A DNA stretch of 64,000 bases from Plantago major (lineage: Eukaryota; Streptophyta; Magnoliopsida; Lamiales; Plantaginaceae). The stretch covers positions 70,227,035 to 70,291,034 of the forward strand of contig CM048844.1 in NCBI GenBank assembly GCA_026545765.1. The letters run 5' to 3'. The position numbers and the translations under genes are program-made. Of the stretch, positions 48,067 to 58,400 are shown in pieces. Each line of letters opens with the position of its first letter. Positions within the stretch are counted from its first letter, which is position 1. The notes under the pieces are model-generated. The model was not told where the DNA came from and did no database searches. It was given only the letters and a program-made list of their open reading frames with translations.

Positions 48067-49790
48067 GTGCAGAACACTCTAAAGAAGAATCCAACGTGGC
48101 ATTTTGATAGTGGATGTGGGAAGCACATGACAGGAGACAAAGTAAATCTGGTTAACTACAGATTATGTGATACGGGACCAGATATCAGATTTCTAGGAGG
48201 AGAAGTGAATCCAACCATAGGATTTGGAGATCTAAAATTGGGAGCCCTCACAATCACTGGAGTACTACATGTAGAGGGATTGAAATATAATCTCCTTAGC
48301 ATGAGTCAATTTGCTGACAAGGGGTTCTCAGTGAAGATCAAATCTAAATTCTGCAAATTGATTGACAATGAGTCAAAGCAGGTAGTCTTGGTTGCTAGGC
48401 GGAAAGGAAGTCTCTATGTTGCTGACTGAGCATCTGCCACAACTGAAGAATGCCTCATGGTGAGTCAATCTGGGTACACTGAAGAAAATTGGCTATGGCA
48501 CAAAAGGATGAGTCACTTGAATTTCAAAACTCTGAATAAGCTAGCCAAGAAAGAATTGGCTGTTGGACTACCTAAGATGGCATACAAAAAAGAAGGTGTA
48601 TGCTCAGCTTGCCAATTTGAGAAACAAGCCAAAACATCTTTCAAGTCTAAAATTAGACATTCCAGTGTAAGGCCACTGCAACTGTTACATATGGATCTCT
48701 TTGGGTCCTCAATAACCAGTTATGCAGGAAAGAAGTATGGTCTGGTTGTTGTAGATGACTACTCAAGATTCACTTGGGTTGTTTTCCTCAAACAGAAATC
48801 CGACGCAAGGGTCGAGATACCAAGCCTGCTGAATAAGCTTGAAGTCATGAAAAATGACAAGGTATCTGTGATCAGAACAGGCCATAGTACTGAGTTTGTG
48901 AACCAGTACATAAAAGAGTTTTGTACTTGCAAAGGTATACAACATCAACTATCTTCAGTAAGGACACCACAACAAAATGGTGTTGCTGAAAGGAAGAATA
49001 GGACCCTAAAAGAAGCAGCAAGAACAATGCTTACTGGCACTGAAATAAGTGAAATCTATTGGGTTGAAGCTATAAATACAACATGCTACACTCAAAATAG
49101 ATGTTTGATCAACAAACACCATGATAAGACTCCTTATGAGTTATTGATTGGTAGACCCCCTAGTATCAAACATTTAAGGGTGTTGGTTGTAGATATTTTG
49201 TTCTTAACAATGGAAAAGAATATCTTAGAACATTTCAACCAAAGGCAAATGAAGGAGTATTTATTGGTTATTCAATGAATAACAAAGCTTACAGAATCTA
49301 CAACAAAAGGACACAAAAGATTGAAGAATCTGTCCATGTAGTATTCTATGAAGGAAACAAGAAAGTACCCTTGAATGAAGAACTCTTAGATAGGTTCAAA
49401 GAACTTATGATCAAGGATTTTGAACAAGAATCTCAGCAGGGAAATGATTCTGTCATTCACTTAGAGGATGAGTACGAAGAAAGGCAACCATTGCCAAGTA
49501 ACAACCAGATGACTCTAAGACATGATGAAGAGTTTCCTATGAGAAATCCAGCAATGGATCAAGACACTGAGAATCTTCATCATGAAAAGGTCTCTGAGCA
49601 GGAGATTGTTGTGAATCCTGTCTCAGATACCCAGAACACTGAACAAGTGTCAGATATCCCAAGCACATCACAAGTGCCAGATATCTTAGAGACTGAACAA
49701 GTATCTTATCATGATCATAGCTCGTTTCCTCGAAAAGTGGTCTTCTACAATGTTGTTGCATCTTCAATTATCTTCGCATTGTTGGTCGCA
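48067..49790 (+). pseudogene. Copia protease-integrase region
   Basis: Domains in order: protease-like segment (TWHFDSGCGKHMTGDKVNLV, catalytic DSG kept; ITGVLHVEGLKYNLLSMSQF) ending in a stop at 48427-48429; GAG pre-integrase (WLWHKRMSHLNFKTLNKLAK; CSACQFEKQAKTSF, giving the HHCC zinc site); integrase core (LHMDLFGSS; VVVDDYSRFTWV; PQQNGVAERKNRTLKEAART). The second catalytic Asp is lost, as IRTGHSTEF stands where homologues have a RSDHG-type motif. A shift near 49190 leads to NNKAYRIYNKRTQKIEESVH (49275 on). RT and RNase H are missing; the last codons run into the gypsy LTR from about 49719. Confidence 0.85.
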
Positions 49791-50034
49791 TGACATGTTT
49801 TGACTCCTCGAACTCCGTCTAACGGCCAATTCAGCGTATTTGCTTAACTTTCCCGATGTTGCACAAATATGACATTTTGGTGTCTGAAATCCTGTAATTC
49901 CTCAAAAACACGATCATGACCTACAAAATACACAAGAAGTTGGTAATTGGCCATAATATGATACAAATATCGAATCTTGGGCAAAAAATGAGGGTCTAAA
50001 AGCATGCAAAATCGCACATTTCATTGTCACATCA
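49719..50034 (-). repeat. Truncated 5' LTR of the gypsy-type element
   Basis: About 316 bases matching 32515-32835, including the terminal CACATCA. Upstream (lower-coordinate) LTR sequence is replaced by copia DNA, showing a deletion that joined the two elements. Confidence 0.85.
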
Positions 50035-50039
50035 ACAGG

Positions 50040-50290
50040 GTGTAGGGAGTATCAAGACATATGACTGGTGTTCGTATGTTGTTGATAGGCCTGCTTCAGT
50101 TATCAAATATTTCACAGAGACCATGTTTTATTCTGATAGTGGTTGTCTTGCTTTACTGTTACCAACATAGGTTCAACTTCCAAGGTCGTGATACACCATC
50201 CTCCCTTCCAGTAATGAAGAATGTAACTGAATTTGTCAGTTTGCTAAATGAGAATTATTCTAGCATGCATAAGATTCAACCTACGTAGTA
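50040..50290 (+). pseudogene. MULE/Ulp1-associated mobile domain, 3' continuation
   Basis: Reads GVGSIKTYDWCSYVVDRP then TETMFYSDSGCLALLL, with a few stops and shifts, before ending in a 31-base tandem repeat at 50273. The segment is the expected continuation of the pseudogene cut at 31470; sense resumes across the ACAGG target site. No protease part is visible further right. Confidence 0.6.
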
Positions 50291-52730
50291 TCGATGGATG
50301 ATCGATTCAACCTACGTAGCATGGATGGATGATCGATTCAACCAATTGAGCGAAAACTCCTTATTTTGGTGTTATGAATACCAATCATCAATTCACATAC
50401 GCTAGTTAGTCACTACGTAAAACCTATATCAATTATATGCATCAAAGACGAAGAACCCTAACTAGCTTTCATACAATTCATCACCACCCCCACAAGAGGG
50501 TGTTTAGCTACTCATAGATAATGTAAACATGATCATAATTGTAAAATAATACATGAATAGCAAATTCGATAGATAAAAACACAAAAGTAATTGAGTTGAT
50601 ACATTTGTTACGCTAGCTGTCACCTTTCCTGTGTAAGCAAAGAAGAACTCAAAATCAATCGGTGAATAATACCGTAATATGCTCCTTGTCAAGAATCTAA
50701 AGTTGAATTACAAAGAAACAGGTTCAATTTCCCCAATGAGAGAGAGGTCGAAATTTCCTTAGTTGATGTTCTAGGTCCCCAGAATGTCAAGAAAGAAGAG
50801 ATATTTCGAATATGGCCAAAAACAGATTAAATATATCAGAAATCGCAAGGTTGCGTTGGCCAACTTTTTTTGCGAATCGAGTTGGCATTCGCCAACTCAA
50901 AATATCTCGAATTTTCCCATCGTCCATTCACAAAAGTTGTAGATATTGGTCTTATCTACGCGTGAGCGCTAAAGCCAAGTCAATCGAAGTTCGTACGTGA
51001 AAGTTATAACCAAAATGCCAAGACTGCTCCACCTAAGTTCCAATTGCATGAGCTTTTGCTTAAATGGCTCTAAAATCCACATCGAACTCCGAAATCCGAA
51101 TCCACTTGATGAGGCCGTAATTTAGAGTTTCATCATGTTTCGTTAATCGTACTTATTGTTTGTCTTTGGCGTTATTTAGTATTGTTTTTGTTCCTTTTTA
51201 TGCTTTTGTGTTTTAGTTGTGTTTTGTAGGTTTTTCTATGTTTAAGATGAAAATCGGAGGAAAAAAGATGGTTTTGGAAATTTAAAGATGAATTTAGATC
51301 TTTGAAAAAGGAGTAAAGTGGCGAAAACGGAAGTGGATTCGGAGTTCGGACAAAGATTCTAGAGTCATTTAAGCGAGACGTGTGAAAAAGTGAAACTTAC
51401 GGAGCAGCCTAGCTATTTCGGCCATAACTCCTTCATATGATGTCCGATTGACCCGATTTTAGCGGCTACGCGTAAATAATTCAAAGAAATATAACTTTGA
51501 TTTTGGAATCATTGCCAAATTCGTCCTAGATCATTCTGTACAGTCCGACGAAACGTGTCGTGACACGAACTTGCGAGGCGAAATTATTCCTGAAAATCGA
51601 GCGTGTCGCGACACGACGATATTTTGGCGATTTCTGGACTCCATTTCTTCGTTTTTCTCCTATAAATAGATTTCTTTCACTATAATTTTGTATATACTCT
51701 GTTCAAAACCTTATTTGGGGGTCTAGGAACCCTAGGTTTCATCTTGTACACCTTGGAGATTTAGTTATTGACTTGTAATCTTTTGTTTGATTCACGAATT
51801 CAGGTTCGAAGGTTAGAATTCGATTATCCTTTGCATATCTTTCTTTTGAATTGACAACTTGATTGATTGTTTATGCTTGATTCTTCGTATTCCATCAATC
51901 TTATGGGCATTCATGGTGTGGATTTGCATGCTTTTATTATGTCGTTAATTAGCTAAATCTTGTATGAATGTAGTGGTGAAGTAAAGGATTTTGTATGTTA
52001 GGGTTTGTTGCTATGGATTTGATTCAGACGAGAGTTAACCTAGGGTAAAATATTCATAATATATAACTTGTGAAATTCGATTCGCTAGTCTAAAATCTTC
52101 TAATCGTTTGTTCAAGGATTATCTGTCTGACAATCAGATAATTACGCTAGTCTGAAACTTTCGAAAACGAATTGGTTAAGATCGATTTTGCTGTTATTGG
52201 ACATCTTAACCGTGACAACGTGTGAATCACCATAAGCAGGTGGTGAGTACATTCCCGTAAACATATTTATCTTGAGATTAACTATTATGTTCATACTTCC
52301 CATTAAGTTGTGCCTCATGTTTGGTACAAACAACATTTTTCGGGTTTTCTCGTAATGTAATATAATACCCTCTCACTATATTTTTCAATGAGAATTAATA
52401 CCATTTTAATCAAATCTGATCACAATATAAAGAAAGCAACAACTCGTTGATGGACTAACTCAATATTCACAAAAATCTTTGATATATCAAAGAGTCCAGT
52501 TTCACCTAATCTTCTACAAAAACATTATAGCTGGCTCGGATATGTAGAATCACAAATGGGATTTTTTTTTTTTGTTTCTCATCATTATCAGTTCATGAAT
52601 ATAAAGATTACAATGAATCACAAAAGTGATTTAACATATCACGTTTTATCTTGGGGGTGATTGTCAAACACCTATAAAAGCATGCACTGAATATATAGAA
52701 TCACAAAGTCCCCATCTTTTATATATTGAC
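50291..52730. other. Non-coding, repeat-derived stretch
   Basis: No supported gene. Contains diverged inverted arms (about 50850-51113 and 51330-51600) and two short perfect palindromes, CGTGTCGTGACACG and GTGTCGCGACAC (51555-51620). The stretch at 51660-51810 (TATAAATAG, then polyadenylation-like T-rich DNA) resembles LTR sequence, but no matched pair was found. Confidence 0.45.
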
Positions 52731-52733
52731 GTA

Positions 52734-53279
52734 ATGGATAAAAAAAGGCAGGAAAATGCTTTTCATGGTGGTTGTAGAATTAGTATAGCACACGTCGAGA
52801 TCATATCGGATGATGATGAAGAAGTAGATAGTGAGGAGTCGGTATCTCCTTTGAAGCTCACACTAACCACTACCCACTTCAGCTTGGCAGATCTTCCAAC
52901 GGAGTCGCCTACTCACGGACCAAAAGATGAACCAGCTTACATTGATCTCACTGCAAACCCAAGTCTCATTAAGACCTGGCCAACCGACTCCAATGGCCCA
53001 TATCGACCCATGTCCCCGGGCTTTATTGCACAAGCTATGCAATCTCCTGGATTTCACTACATATTAAAGGAGCAATTTGTGAAGGCAAGGTTGGCTAGTG
53101 AGGAGAGGAAGAGTATAAAGAAGAAGTTGATTAACGTTCCTAAGTCTCCATCATCGTCTCCCGGTAGTACCGGTGTTAACACCAAGGTTTACAAGGGCGG
53201 CGATGTGAAGAACGAAATATTACCCTTGCGGTTTCGAAAAAATACGTGTTGCTTCTTCCTAACCTCAACGGACACATAG
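52734..53279 (+). CDS. Unrecognised ORF, possibly a gene fragment
   Basis: A 181-codon ORF starting MDKKRQENAFHGG. It has an acidic patch (ISDDDEEVDSEESVSP), a Pro/Thr/Ser-rich middle, a possible conserved segment (SPGFIAQAMQSPGFHYILKE), a basic stretch (SEERKSIKKKLINVPKSPSS) and a Ser-rich end. I do not recognise the family. The last about 23 codons (from about 53210) overlap the antisense of the Harbinger relic and are probably not original, so this may be a host-gene fragment truncated by that insertion. Composition looks protein-like rather than random, but no intron or homology supports it. Confidence 0.4.
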   Translation: MDKKRQENAFHGGCRISIAHVEIISDDDEEVDSEESVSPLKLTLTTTHFSLADLPTESPTHGPKDEPAYIDLTANPSLIKTWPTDSNGPYRPMSPGFIAQAMQSPGFHYILKEQFVKARLASEERKSIKKKLINVPKSPSSSPGSTGVNTKVYKGGDVKNEILPLRFRKNTCCFFLTSTDT

Positions 53280-53942
53280 GTTCCATCAAGGGTTCCCAGA
53301 CAACCCTTCAAAATATAAAAAGAAATATGTGTTATATACATAAACAACAAATAGACAACATATAATGGAATATACAATAAATTGTTGTGCTGAAATTACC
53401 TTGAAGTGCCTCCATGACTCGCCATCACACTCCGAAGTGATAGGCTCAAGCTTTGCGAGAAGAATGTCATGCATTTGTAACACTGCCTTCAACACCTCAT
53501 GGAAATAAATGCCAACCGTATGACCGGACCGCATAAATGCAAACTTATTGACACGGTTCCTTGTGTGGTGTCCTGAGGTGGTCAAGAATGTTACTACCTT
53601 TTCCCTCACTTTGACATACTTACTATCTACCAAACCACCTCGTGCACATAATATATAACATAGCTGACGAAATGTGTCCTTATTCATTCTAAGGACATCC
53701 TTACAGTCGGTGTCATCCATGTCAGTGAGCCTATCCATATACTCAACCTGCTTAGGTATTTTGGATATCAAGCTATATCTAACAAGACCAATTCTCTTAT
53801 TATTAAATTTTAACACACGCGAACAAATATGTTTAAGGTAATACCAAGTTAACAAAATAATCAAACATTGTTTCTTTGACTTCTCAACATGTCTTCTTGC
53901 AACTTCATTCATGTATGCCACAGTCCTTAGCACAACCAACAT
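53210..53942 (-). pseudogene. PIF/Harbinger transposase (HARBI1-like), truncated
   Basis: Minus-strand relic of a DDE nuclease-type transposase. Exon 1 is 53942-53400 (DTDCKDVLRMNKDTFRQLCY; then HHTRNRVNKFAFMRSGHTVG; ITSECDGESWRHFK). A GT-AG intron spans 53399-53306. Exon 2 (53305 to about 53210) is GCLGTLDGTYVSVEV then FFRNRKGNIS. LGTLDGTY carries the first catalytic Asp of the DDE_4 domain. Sequence after RNRKGNIS, where the other two catalytic residues should lie, is absent; the relic stops at the oppositely oriented ORF. Exon 1 is open, so truncation rather than slow decay ended its activity. Confidence 0.85.
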
Positions 53943-53945
53943 ATA

Positions 53946-55200
53946 AAATCTATTTTAGAAAAACTATTTCAAAGTTTAGCGTACCTAACTAACAAAAACA
54001 ATGGTAAATCAATACAACATGTATGTGTAGTTCAACCAAATTTAGTACGAGGTTATACTACTCAATGAACAACAATGGTTTTAACAAACATCTAACACTT
54101 TACAATCAAATTCAAATGAAATATTACACATCAATTTCAACATCAACACAGAACATGATAATATCAAAACAATAATCTCATCATCAATGAAAGCAATTTG
54201 GTTTGAAACAAGAATTGAAATCCACGAAGATGAACATATTTAGTGACCAGAACAAAAAATCGAAGTAGGCAGAAAGAGAAAAAATTGACATTTCGAACAT
54301 CAACATCAAAATAGGTAAAGACGAACTGAAACAATAAAATCGAAGCTGAATTCAAGTGCAGTCGACATCACGAACAAAAGTAGTAAAAAAGGAAGCAGGC
54401 GAAACCGCAATTTGAGGCAACAAATAAGAGACGGAAGCAATTCTAATGGAAGCATGAAAGAAGAAGGGATCCGATATGGCAATCAAAGGGAAACGTGAAG
54501 GGGAGTCGAATTACCTCAATCAAACGGCTGTGTTGTGGCTGGCGGCTGGTCTCTGATAGGTGGAAGACGTAATAGAAGTGAAGCACGATCGATGTATGTG
54601 TTGATGAATTGTTTTGTTTGAAGGACAAAAAAGTAATTGCACAAAAGATGTATTTTGGGATCAAATACCATATCTCAATAACCCACTCTACGAGGGTTAT
54701 CTTGGAAGGTATTTTGAAGAACAAATTTGCGGGCCAGAAATTCCGGTTATCCTATGGTATTTCAGATTTGTGCAACCACACATGGTATTTCGGGGGGTGT
54801 TCTCGAAATACCACTAGAAAACACCCAAACCTTCTTTTGAAGCAATCTTATAATGGATAACCTACTGAGAAGCCTCCATGCGTGCACATGAATGAGGATA
54901 AAGTGTGTGGGAAAGTACTTGCGTTGGAACAGTGGACAAACAAATCACCCGGAAAGAAACCTATGAGTAACCGCGCCAGCCTAAAGGATCGAAAAACTCG
55001 GCCCGCAAGGTGATGGGGCGTACAAGACGGGTATCCTATCCCAGATACTTGAATTAAAAAAGTTAAAAAATAGTATATAAAAAGAAAGAAAAGTGTTAAT
55101 TTAATTAAATAAAATATCCCCACTAGTACTTTTAAAGCTAAGCAAAATTTGGCTGTACAAAACTGTCCGGTACAAGCTTTCTCCAAATCGGGAAATTCCA
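53946..55200. other. Non-coding stretch between Harbinger relic and DUF3755 gene
   Basis: No supported gene. The first 600 bases may include 5' sequence of the Harbinger-like element. From about 54850 on it probably holds the promoter of the gene at 55451; no clear TATA box was fixed. Confidence 0.4.
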
Positions 55201-55450
55201 ATTGCAGTAGTAGCAGAGCATGAGCAAGTGATAGTAATTAATGTCACGAGCTGCTACTACTGTTTAAATGTACTCGATTCCACTCACGAGCAAGCAACAA
55301 CTCCTCTTCTTCTTCTTCTTCTTCTTCATCTTCCTTTTCGTTTACCTGTTTGTTACTTGTATCCAATCCAATCGAATCCAATCGGTGTCTGATTGATTGA
55401 TGCTGTTGTGAGTAATTCGTGTTGAATCAACATCAACCAATTGGAATTAG
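55201..55450 (+). promoter_or_regulatory. Probable 5' leader with CTT microsatellite
   Basis: Pyrimidine-rich (CTT)n run at about 55302-55335 lies 115 bases ahead of the ATG. CT-rich leaders are frequent just downstream of plant transcription starts. Assignment is by position and composition. Confidence 0.45.
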
Positions 55451-58400
55451 ATGGCCGGTGAGTCCGGATTTCACCATCAACCACCGTTCAAATCGAACTC
55501 GAGCGGTGGAGGAGGGGGTTACGACTTGATTTCAATGGGGAATAACAGCAATTACTATGGTAACTCCAGCCCCAACTCTGCCCTAAATTTGCCCGATTCA
55601 GCTGCTGCTGCTGCTTCTTCTGGAATTCAGATTTTCTCCAACAATTCGTTTGGCTCTTCTTCGTCTACCCTTGTCCTCGATTCCGTTGCGGGTTTGAAGC
55701 ATGACACCGGTCTCGCCGTCGAGTGGTCCGTCGAGGAGCAGTACAAGTTGGAGGAAGGACTTGCCAAGTCGGTACTTTCTTCCTAATCACTAGGTTTTTG
55801 TTTTTGTTTTTAAATTAATTTTTCATTTCATCTTCTTCTTTGGGGTTTGCTGCCTGCCTGCCTGCTACAACTAGCTGGGAAATACAAGTAGTTTTTCTAT
55901 TGACTTTGATGCTGTAGGTTCTAGATGAGATTGTTTTCTTTTTCCTTTCAGAGACAAAACTATAGCATAGCATCATAATAAGAAATTTCATTATATCTAA
56001 TGTTTTGTCGAGGGGTTTGGTGTGGTATATATATATATCAAACATAGATTTGGCGGATCTCAGGCGTTTGGACAAGGGTATATACTAAAGCAATGCTTGT
56101 TAGATTTCTTCAATTCAGATACAAGAGACTCTGTACTGGAATATTTCTGGATAAGTAATGAATTCAGCCTTAATGTATGTATGTGCTAAAGTGGATGGAT
56201 TTAATGGTGTATCCATATGAGGTTTTTGTGCTTGCTGTTTTAGTGATCGTGATCTAAGCAATTATTTCACACCTGTCTGAAACGGCTATGGTTTCATTTT
56301 ACAGTTTTTGCAACTTTTTTTTTTCTTTTCCCGTCCCTTGTGCCTTGGAGATACAGCTAGCTGGGAAATGAGTATTTTGTCTTTGGAGCGGTAGGTTTAA
56401 GAGTTCATGGCTGTACTAGTTGTTCTTGCTTTGTTGGTTTAGGACAAAATCATAACAATATTGAGACCTTTTGGTACATCTAGTGGTGCGGGTATCCAAG
56501 AGTGGCTGTAATATGTAGATATATTGTGAATGTGAGAGAAAACTTGTTTGATATCTTTGACCAAGAGCATTTCCAAAGAGACCATTCTGGACTAGGTTCA
56601 TTCTGAACAGATGCAGCCTTCAAGCATGGGCTAAAGTAGAGTAGAATCTGTGGCATCTCTACATGAGGTTCTTGTGCTCAGCATTTTTCTCCCAGTTGTA
56701 AACCGGACTAAGACTGAATTTTGTCAGTCTATGCTCTCTTTTGCTAGTTATTGTGCTGCATTTTATTGTGTCGTGAAGTCATTCTTTACACGAGTATGAC
56801 AACTCTGTTAGATCAAAGCCAGAAGTAGGCTTCTAGAATTTTCTACGGAAATCCATCCTGAATGTAGTTTCCGTGTATAGAATATCCATGTGTTGGGGCT
56901 TGAAGGTTGCCTTTATTGTTGTTTGTAACTGCTACAAGATGATGTCGACCAATAATAAGATAATAGCCATGACTTATAAGTCTATATTTTACTATTGCTC
57001 CGTATATGGCAATGTAATAATTATTATACTAGTATTTTGTATCCTGAGCAGTTCTTTCAAATGGACATCATGTCCAGGAGACTGTTTACTTTAAATACGT
57101 TGAACTGAATTTGAATTCTGCATGGGTTTAGAACCTTAGATTCTTCTATTCCTTTAATGAAATTATACACTTGACTCCCATTAGCTGAAAAGGTGATAAG
57201 CAAGATTTTCTATTCAAAGCCTATAAAAAGAAAGATAATCAAGTTGTTATGCAGAAGGATGGTTGAATTACTGGACACCATATTATGAATGCACACCAGT
57301 GTTTTCCGAGTGTCACAAAATGTGATCCTTTATTCGCCGTTTTTCGACGTAACCCCTGTAGTTCAATCTCCAGCTTTTTATGGTTCTGTTTTACCGCTTG
57401 TGCTGACCAATTTTCTGGTTTGGTGCGCAGATTTGAAGTCACTGCTGTCTTCTAAAATTTCAATATTATGCCATTTCTATGCAGCTGTGTTCTTTCTAAT
57501 TTATTGTATTTGAAATAATACTGAGTTTTCATGGTTGGAGCTTGTAATAATTTTCTGTAGAACAATGACACTTAAAATTGATTGGTTCCTACTTCAAATT
57601 TGCAGATATGCGAATGAACCAAATATAATGCGGTACATTAAGATTGCTGCTTCACTGCATGATAAAACTGTACGGGATGTTGCTCTTCGATGTAGATGGA
57701 TGGCCGTAAGTTAGCATTTAGCATAATGTCTTTTACACTGTTTATATGTTTGATAAATCATTTGACTTGTAGACGTTTTGAAGTGCTTATGCCTATTTGC
57801 AATATGTTTCCACAGAGAAAGCGAAGGAAACAGGACGACCAAAATCTAGGGAAGAAAGTTAAGGATGGAAAGGTAACTAAAAGTTGTTCACATTAATTTT
57901 TGCAACATTGGATAGGTTTCAATTTTAACTCATTTGTACATCCAAAATATCATTATATCTTTTCTAGTCCAAATTAGGTAGCTTGAATTCTTCCTGGGAG
58001 TGTAGGAAGTAATTTCAAACTGCTGCAGCTTTGAACAGATGTTTTTGTGATTCACTGCTTGAACCTTTAATAAAAACATTGGTGCTGATTAAACAACTCA
58101 AATTCTTTAAAGCATAAAAGCTTGGCATTGTCTGTTAGCCCCCACCCCAACAATTGGCAACAACAACACAGCTAACCACCAGATGTATGCATACAGAACT
58201 GACAGAGTCGCGGATGAAAATTCATGTAGTAAAATTAACTTTAGTTAATGATATCTCTGACTAGTAACATGGTAAACTTATAGGCTTACTTGGGGGTGGC
58301 AAAATGTCATTTTTTTATGGGACACCCATGTCCAACCCACTTTAAGTAGGTGGCCTAAATTCAATATAGAAGGGAAAATGTGGGTTAACCATTGGTGACC

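Larger units (their letters stand above)
36213..49718 (+). mobile_element. Ty1/copia retrotransposon, 3'-truncated, inside gypsy
   Basis: Plus-strand copia element. It has a 5' LTR (36213-37657), a degenerate Met-tRNA primer-binding site (TGGAATTATAGC, 37660-37671), gag, protease and integrase. Reverse transcriptase, RNase H and 3' LTR are absent: the sequence passes straight into the gypsy LTR remnant at about 49719. CACTA-2 lies within gag. With no 3' LTR the target-site duplication cannot be checked. Confidence 0.8.
31471..50034 (-). mobile_element. Ty3/gypsy-type LTR retrotransposon, minus strand, gutted
   Basis: Large LTR element read on the minus strand. It is bounded by TGATGTG at 31471 and CACATCA at 50034, and flanked by the 5-base duplication ACAGG (31466-31470, 50035-50039). 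The left LTR (3' LTR) is 31471-32835; the right LTR (5' LTR) survives only as 49719-50034, which matches about 32515-32835. A purine-rich tract (reverse complement of 32836-32850, GGTTCGGGGGTG) abuts the 3' LTR as a polypurine tract should. The coding part left is one PF20167-like ORF. Gag, pol and primer-binding site were lost, probably when the copia insertion and a later deletion removed the rest. Confidence 0.85.

Noticed and set aside
54609-54860. ORF with protein-like composition (MFEGQKSNCTKD...)
   Set aside because: No recognised family, two overlapping frames are open over the same bases, and no splice support; too weak to call.
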